A stretch of 64,000 nucleotides of DNA from Trogon surrucura (lineage: Eukaryota > Chordata > Aves > Trogoniformes > Trogonidae): contig CM036618.1 in the NCBI GenBank assembly GCA_020746105.1, positions 42,875,014 to 42,939,013 on the forward strand. The letters run 5' to 3'. Of this stretch, positions 57,421-64,000 are shown one piece after another. Below the pieces are notes generated by a model, which saw nothing but the letters and a program-made list of their open reading frames with translations, had not been told where the DNA came from and ran no database searches. Both the position numbers and the translations under genes were made by a program. How positions within the stretch are numbered: position 1 is the first letter of the stretch; each line of letters starts with the position of its first letter.

Positions 57421-57990
57421 TTGTCTGACAATTTGCAAGCTGGATTTATAAATCTGCCCTTGTAAGAGGCTGAGTTATAAACGCAATGTGCAATTTATAG
57501 AACCTGCCAGCAAATCTTAACTGCAAACTCTTGATTTATATACCATCCTTTTAAACAGTGATCTTTAGTTTGGTTTTTGCTTAAGTATTTCAGTACGTGG
57601 TAAGTCAGAGAAAAAATTTCCATATCCTAAATGGGATTTAACAAATCTTAAATCAGATCGGTAAGTCCTTCAACAGATTTACAAATCACACCAATAAATT
57701 CAAAATAAAACTTGATTTTTTTTTTTTTATCCTTTGGCTTACAAATCCTGGTTTTGCAGCTGGTTGGCAAGGAAGTGATTTATAAAGCAAGAATTTAAAG
57801 CTCAACTGTCAGCATGATCAACTCTAAGAGGTCAGGCTCTTACATCTTATCTGAGTGCTTTGATTTACAAGCTGTAGTCAGGCTCTCTCTATCACAGATT
57901 TTCTCCTGAAACTTGGAGTTGTTTATTATGAGATCTACAAAAGGTTAAACTCTCTGTATGCCACAGTTTGACTGGCCTGGCAGTGTTATG
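57400..57990. promoter_or_regulatory. AT-rich block with SOX/homeodomain-like sites
   Basis: Contains the palindrome TTGTCTGACAA (57421-57431, SOX-dimer-like) and many repeats of the type TTTAYAAATC or TTATAAATC (about 57444, 57530, 57675, 57738, 57777). No gene is present. The texture suggests an enhancer, but this is inference. Confidence 0.3.
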
Positions 57991-59089
57991 GAAAAGGTGA
58001 TACCTAATCAGATTGCAGCTGGCAGAAGTGCCCTACATAACATTTGGTTGTCAGAGAAAACAAACAGCAGCTGAGCAATAAATTCTTGAAATGTTAATAA
58101 ACTGAGATCCCCGACTCTTTCTTCTTGCGTATATCTGTAAGGCACAATGTGCACCTTCCACAGCTACAAGAACAGAGGTGGAGGTCCTCATGCTGCTTTG
58201 CACTTGTTTAAGTCCCATTAGAGGTAAGATTAAACATAGGTTACACGCTTTATAGATTATGGATGGATTTAAGCACATGCTTCAGCTTGTATTTCAGTAC
58301 ACTGCTGAACAGGGTTGTAGCTGATTCTTCTTCAGACTTGAGATCGGATTTTCTTTCTAACTCATGTCAATACCTGGCTTTGAAATTCATACAAATAAAA
58401 ATGCCAGCCAATTAAAACTACATAATTGCAGAATGCATTGTGGAGACTGAAATCAATGTAATAAGCTGTCTCCTTCCGAGGAAACAAAAACCGCACCAAC
58501 AATCGAAAGCAGCTTCAGTGACAAGAGAATATTTAATTTACAAAATATTTATGTGAATTTATTTCTACTTGACAGATTAGCTCCCACTAATCAGATAAGT
58601 AATTTAAAAATCACTTTCTATACTCCAGAGTGATCACTTGAAGTGCCCATTTTTTTATTTATTGATAGTCAGACTTTTCTTTATCTCATCTAAAATGTTT
58701 TCCTTTTACCTACTCTTTACCTCCTCTTTATTGATTTAACACCAAGAATATTTTCATACTGAAGCGCTTGGCAAATAGGATGTAAGAAGCCTGCATCCCT
58801 GCTACAGCTTGGATTTGCTTGCAGACGTGCATACAACACCTTGTAACTCAGAGGTTGCCTTCGTTTTCTTCTGAGCTCCTTGAGAGCTTCGGGGCATCTG
58901 CAGCCCGAAGACACAGCGGCAACTAAGTTATAACACAACTTCCAGACCCATGTTAATATTCCCGTCTTTTTAATAAAGTTAATCGGTTTTTGCTTAAACT
59001 CAGATGCAAATGCTTGGCTGTGCTTTAAAGGTTCAAAAGTGTCACTGTTTAAGATAATATATTAGGTGGTGGAAAACAGGTGAGCTTAT
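57991..59089. other. unique DNA, no supported gene
   Basis: No supported gene. 58390-58560 is AT-rich with homeodomain-like cores (GCCAATTAAAACTACATAAT) and could be regulatory. Confidence 0.5.
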
Positions 59090-59370
59090 ACAAATAAAAT
59101 TGGAAGTTAATTTAATAGTATAAAAGGAGAATGGTTTAGATTTCTGAATTATCTGCCTAATACGATTACTTTTCCTAGTTGTGGAGCAGTTATTGCCTCC
59201 TGTTAAAATTTAATTAGGACCAGCTATTTTACACACAGATGTATTTGTATCAAGTAAGCATGTACCTGCCAAATCGAAATGATGCTAGGTGCAGCTGTCG
59301 GAAAGGTGTTTAACTGGGGCCAAATGGCGTTGGGTTATTATTTGATTAGTCTAATATTCCCCCCAAGGCA
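59090..59370. promoter_or_regulatory. conserved-element-like block
   Basis: Many homeodomain-type cores (TTAATTTAATAG, AAATTTAATTAGGACC) occur with a CAGCTG E-box and the palindrome ATTAGTCTAAT at 59345-59355. Low-complexity sequence is scarce. Inferred only. Confidence 0.3.
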
Positions 59371-62300
59371 CAAAAAGGACTGGGGGATAGCCAGTCAGTA
59401 CTGCTCTGTACTCTGGCCTCGTTACTCCTGGTGCTGCTTAGGACTTTTGTCCTAAGTTCAGGACAAACCTGACTTGTTGGGGCAGAATCCATGCAAAACC
59501 AGCGATTCCATTATCCTTTTCTAGTAAATTCAACGAAAATCATTAAAAAGTGGGCGGGATGATTCTGATGCAGCCAAACATCTAACTTTTAGTGCAATAA
59601 ACATTGTGACTTGACAGACAGCTACCTGGATTTGAAGAGATGAGATCTGATGTGCTGGTGCCTGCTGATTACACAGTGATTATTTAAATCCTTGTTTGTC
59701 GTTGGGAGCTGTTTACCAAACACAGCAGCCCATCAAGAAAAGACTTCCCAATCTGAACAAATAAATCACATAATCCTAATAGCAAACAAAGTGTTACAGA
59801 AATAATGAAAAACTCCAAGGAGGGTGTGGGGTTTGGAGCATGGATGAATAACTTACTAGAGCCTGTTGGTAAATTTTCAGGGACCAAGGAACTTCATGGC
59901 AGGGCAGCAGATTGTACTGATAACAAGGTATCATGTAAAGATAAACATAATTACAATCATGGGTCTGTCTTTTTTTTTTAAAAGACCTAATTAGTATAGT
60001 AGTATGGTTTTGATAATACATGGGACTGTTCCAGAATAAGTAAGTATCTATTACTATTCGGGAAAAAATGTGTTTTACTTTACTTGTGCTTGGTTTTACT
60101 CAAGTATGCCAAAACTACCTCAGGAAGAGCTATGGGATTTGAAGAGCCATTTGGCCTATGATGAAAAGGAAAACAAGAATTCAAAAATTTGCTTTGTGGC
60201 TTCTGTGGCTTTAACAAATCAGAAAAAAAAAATCTCATATATAAAATGGCATAAATTACCCATCTACCTTAGAGTAATGGGCACGGAAATCTACTCAGAC
60301 AAAGTTTATGTACATGTGGGAAATTGTGAAGGAGAAGTCTTTGTTTTTATTATTGCAGTTAGTATGCATACATACGAAAAGGGGTGTTTGGATCTTCTCA
60401 ACTACAGATCAGAATTTTCTAGACTTCTTTGAAAATCTTTCCCTGGGTAAAATGAAGACCCTGGAGATTTTATGTGAGAAATTGCATGACAAAGAATTTG
60501 AAGTGGAAGGTCTTTTCTTCATTGCCTTGCCCTGAGCTGGAGGAGGACTAGAGTGTCTCACGAACCTTATATGAAGTGCTGGCATATGGCATCCAGGAGT
60601 GGCAGTTTAGGCCATGTTATTGAACTCGAGGATGGACTTTTTATGATCTGAGTACAAAGTGTCACTTGAATGGCCCAGGATTTGGTTTCAGAGTTGCATT
60701 CTGGGATTAATCCAAATTTGTACCAGAGTAAATGGATGCAGATTCAAGCCCATAGTATAAATGGGCTTATCAAAATATATCTCCACTTTTCTCAGAAAAT
60801 TCTACTTTTTTTCATTTAAAAACATGAAGATCTTGACTGAAAACAGAAAGCAAAATATTTATTTCAAGTTGTTCCAATGTGATTTACTATGTCTCCATTT
60901 GCCTAACTAAACCAAGAGGTTTCATCTTGGGACAATTTGACATTGAAAAGTATAGTTTTATTTTATTTTTTTAACTACAGTTTACTAGGGTAACACTGTG
61001 ATTTTCTCATCATTTGAAGTGCAAATAATTCATACCTCATTATCCTTAACAGGTCAGCCTTCCCTGCATGTACTGCAGCACAGATTACTTCAGGGACTTG
61101 TCGCGGTACAAAATGGGATTGATTGTTGGAAAGCAGTTCAGAGGAAGCAGGTTGCTTTGGGAAAATGAGGGTGTTTGGCCCCTAAAATACAGTTCTTATG
61201 AAGCATTGTGACAGCTTACAAGGATCAGACTCAATATTGAGCTCAAGCAAAGCATTTTCTTATCGGCCTGCTGAGATGTTTTACTTCGATTGAATGACAT
61301 ATGTTCGTACTTCCCTGCAAAAATCTTCAGTCTTTGGCTAAAACAGTGGTTTTTTTTGGTTGGTTGGTGTTTTTCTGTTTGTTTTTCCTCTTTGCTTTCA
61401 TGTGTTCGAGGTCTTCCCCCCCCCCCACGGAAGTTAAAATAATAAATGGAAATAAGACATTACTATTGGAAAGTTATATTTTAAGAACCTTCCTACATGT
61501 ACAACTTCTTGATGAAGACAACTTTTTTCTGTCTATTTTTTCTACCATCCTACTGCACAATTTTGCAGCTGTATTCATGCAAAAATGTGCAAATATGAAC
61601 AGCCTTACTTGGCTGATGTACTCAAAGAGGCTGGAGGCATTAAAGAAAAGCTGCTGCATTTACTTTGTTATAAACCACTAATGACCATTTCTTAGCACAA
61701 TAAAAAGAGAGATGGGTAAATGTGTTTTGTATTTAACTTTTGAGGTTTTCAGCTTGTTCTGGACAGGACATGCTTGAACAATAAGCCATCGCTGTCTGTT
61801 CTCAGCTCTTCCCAACCCTACCTCCACACTCTCACTAAGAAACAAGTGAGGGGGAAGAAGAAAGCACTCTTTCTGGGTAGCTGGAAGATGGAAAGGCTCC
61901 ATAGTGAGACAAGAGAATAGCAACCTTCCATACTATCTTCTCTGTGTGAAAAGAACAAAGACTGTTTTCCTGGCCCTTTGCCTTCCTACCCCCTCTTCTC
62001 CCTTGGTGGTGGAAATTATCCAGCTCTCATGTCTCAGCAGTCCCTGGCAGTGGGAAGGAACTGCTCTGACTTCTCTCTCTGTTAAGTCCCTTGTGAATTA
62101 GTCACAGATTCGATAGGGATTCTCTGTTTCTCAGGAAAAAAATGCATGTTACTGGGGCAAGTTCACAAATGTGCTGGATTGCAGAGTTTAAAATTAGTGT
62201 TAAACTTTCATGGGAAGTCCTGAAGAAGAAAGCAAGGCAGCCTTTTACAAGCTGATACAGCTTTTAATAGTTCCTTCACTGAGTCGTCGTATCAAAGGAG

Positions 62301-64000
62301 GTTTAAAGTAGAGACGTGAGAGACTCCTGATGGGATAAACTTTTTCTTATGTATTTGAATTACAGGTCAGGTTTTGCTTTTTAATGATGAAAAAGAAGCC
62401 AGAACAGGTATTGACTTCACAATGATGCAGATCAGGTTTGTGTACTCATGCAGTCATAAATGAGAATTCAAAGCCAGACACCATCTCACAGAGGGAAGAA
62501 ATGGAGAATTAAACCTCTCATTATTGCATTGGAAATTATAGGATTATATCTATCACTCATATCATATAACAAATGTTGTAGCCAGCCTTGCTGCGTGGAT
62601 TTGCAAGATTCTTTGGTAACTAGAAATTTAGAAATAGTAGTTAAAGAAAGAAATAGTAATTGCAAGCTGCTTTTTATCTTTGATATATATAGATATGTAA
62701 CTCATAGCTTTCTTAAAATGAGAAAAATTGTCTCTTCAGCCTCATCTGCTTTTTAAGTTAGATTTCACTGTGGACTAAAGGAGAAGCTTAATGAAGACCA
62801 TGTCCTGAGACATCTGCATCCGTTTGATTAGTAGATCAAATCACTGCTTTCCTTAGGTGTATGTGACCTGATCCTGTTCTTACTGGCTTCACTTGGAGCA
62901 GGGGCTTAATTCATAGCATTTAATTTTCAATTCTTATATTCATCCATGCTGTCAGTTTATTTAATATAAAAACAATATCAATCTTAATCAACAGGATAAT
63001 GTTTGAAACTGAGAAAAAGTTCTTTTGTGATACTGCTATCATAAGTTGTCCTGAAAAAAGCAGAAGATGATACACAAAAGAAAACCATCCAACAGTGGCG
63101 TTTGGAGTTTAGCAGTGAGCAGTACACAAGCTGTCAAATGTTTTTCTTTGATTGCTTGACACAATAAAAAAAGACTTAAAGATTTTTTTTTCCACTGGCA
63201 CTTACAAATATCCTGGAGTTAATGTGTGGATCTGAGTAAGAGAAGAACTTGACCTAAGTGGTTACTTTCACCATTTTGGATGCTTATCCATTACTAACGT
63301 GAGTGCTTCCAAATGCGATGGGCCATGGAGTATAGCCACAGCCAAGAAGGGCGGATGTGTTCGGGTTTCTCAGGCATCCATGATCAGTGAATGGAAGGAA
63401 TTGTTAAACTGTACAAAGTAAGAACAAAAGCCCCAGTGAAGTATTCCCTTACTTAGAAGCAGCTTTCTGTTTCGATCGCCTTATTCAATTACATCATGGG
63501 ATAATATGCAGGAGACATTGAGCCAGAATCTCTTTAATCAAATAAAGAAACTGAAAAGGACTTCTACTCTCAGTATCATTTTATTGAGACTAATATTGTT
63601 ATTGTCTACAGTGTCCATATCAAAGAATCTGGATTGATTTAATCATTTCAGGCAAGGTTACAGAGAGTATCCTCAGTACATATCCATCAGCATATCTTTA
63701 TGGAGATCAGACTGATTCACACCAACCCAGGGTTTACCTGGTAATTTCAGCCTCCAGCCCTCTCAGGCAGTTTGTGGATGAACTCTGATTCACTATTCAG
63801 TAATCATGAAAGGAAGTACCATTCTTTGAAAAGATGTGGTATATGCTGTTTCTCATGTGAGAACTGGCTGCTTTTTACCAGGTGGGAAGTGGCAAGAGAC
63901 TCTGTCGTTGCCCTTTTCCTCTGTGGTGGTGTTGGTGCCTCTGCTGCCAGCACAAGACTGGACCTGTTTCTGTGCTCAGGGAACGCGGAGGGCTGCCAAG
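59371..64000. other. unique AT-rich DNA, no supported gene
   Basis: No supported gene. The 120-codon plus-strand frame at 60070-60432 and the 126-codon frame at 61301-61681 are AT-rich and hydrophobic without recognised domains. The former is followed in another frame by a further open segment to 60535, which could be a decayed retrocopy. A C11 run lies at 61416-61426. Confidence 0.5.

Noticed and set aside
60070-60432. 120-codon plus-strand frame
   Set aside because: AT-rich, with no domain, no splice support and no flanking gene structure. Kept only as a remark on a possible decayed retrocopy.
61301-61681. 126-codon hydrophobic plus-strand frame
   Set aside because: The hydrophobicity comes from T-rich low-complexity DNA (TTTTTTTTGGTTGG and similar).
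1-64000. CRISPR arrays, riboswitches, operons, Shine-Dalgarno sites, rRNA genes
   Set aside because: None seen. The sequence is vertebrate (avian) nuclear DNA, so prokaryotic features are not expected.

Overview
The window looks like avian nuclear DNA, from a gene-poor, AT-rich region. The evidence is the repeat content. At least eleven CR1-type LINE fragments lie on both strands, most ending in the CR1 3' tail (ATTCTATGATTCTATG or ATTCTGTGATTCTGTG on the sense strand). Three long-terminal-repeat (LTR) insertions resemble endogenous retroviruses that recur in bird genomes. There are no Alu, B1 or L1 elements, no tRNA or rRNA genes, and no prokaryotic gene organisation. No protein-coding gene could be identified by name. 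The host-gene candidates listed are short exon-like segments supported only by splice signals and coding-like composition.

Layout. 1-17 kb is mostly unique sequence with faint LINE and SINE relics, a conserved-looking block at 4.2-4.7 kb containing a possible minus-strand terminal exon, and a second coding-like segment at 14.9-15.1 kb. 17.4-18.9 kb holds a very old CR1/L3-like relic, followed directly by a solo LTR (18.99-19.39 kb). 20.25-20.36 kb contains a 26-bp inverted repeat around a 56-nt loop. 21-29 kb is unique DNA with two short CR1 tails and several GC-richer patches, including two exon-like segments around 27.0-27.3 kb. 30.08-31.61 kb is a 5'-truncated CR1 with a 482-codon uninterrupted reverse-transcriptase frame. 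34.36-36.25 kb is the most unusual object: a solo LTR with perfect 5-bp target duplications, interrupted near its predicted transcription start by about 0.8 kb of retroviral-leader-like sequence. 38.5-40.1 kb carries two CR1 tails around an LTR-like segment. 43.1-43.5 kb has two abutting CR1 tails, and 44.50-45.12 kb a second solo LTR. 47.5-50.3 kb and 53.96-55.0 kb hold further CR1 copies, and 56.2-56.3 kb a short tail. 56.6-57.4 kb is a small CpG-richer patch with an exon-like reading frame. 57.4-59.4 kb is AT-rich and packed with homeodomain- and SOX-like sites, which suggests conserved regulatory DNA.

The CR1 copies fall into at least three tail types (A: 30, 38 and 49 kb; B: 43, 54 and 56 kb; C: 21, 40 and 47.5 kb) plus degraded relics (7.5, 10.5 and 17.4 kb). 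This records several waves of retrotransposition. The 30 kb and 49 kb copies are close relatives in opposite orientation and form a large inverted repeat about 18 kb apart. Repeat-family assignments rest on remembered family features and tail sequences and should be confirmed with RepeatMasker. Conservation claims are inference only.
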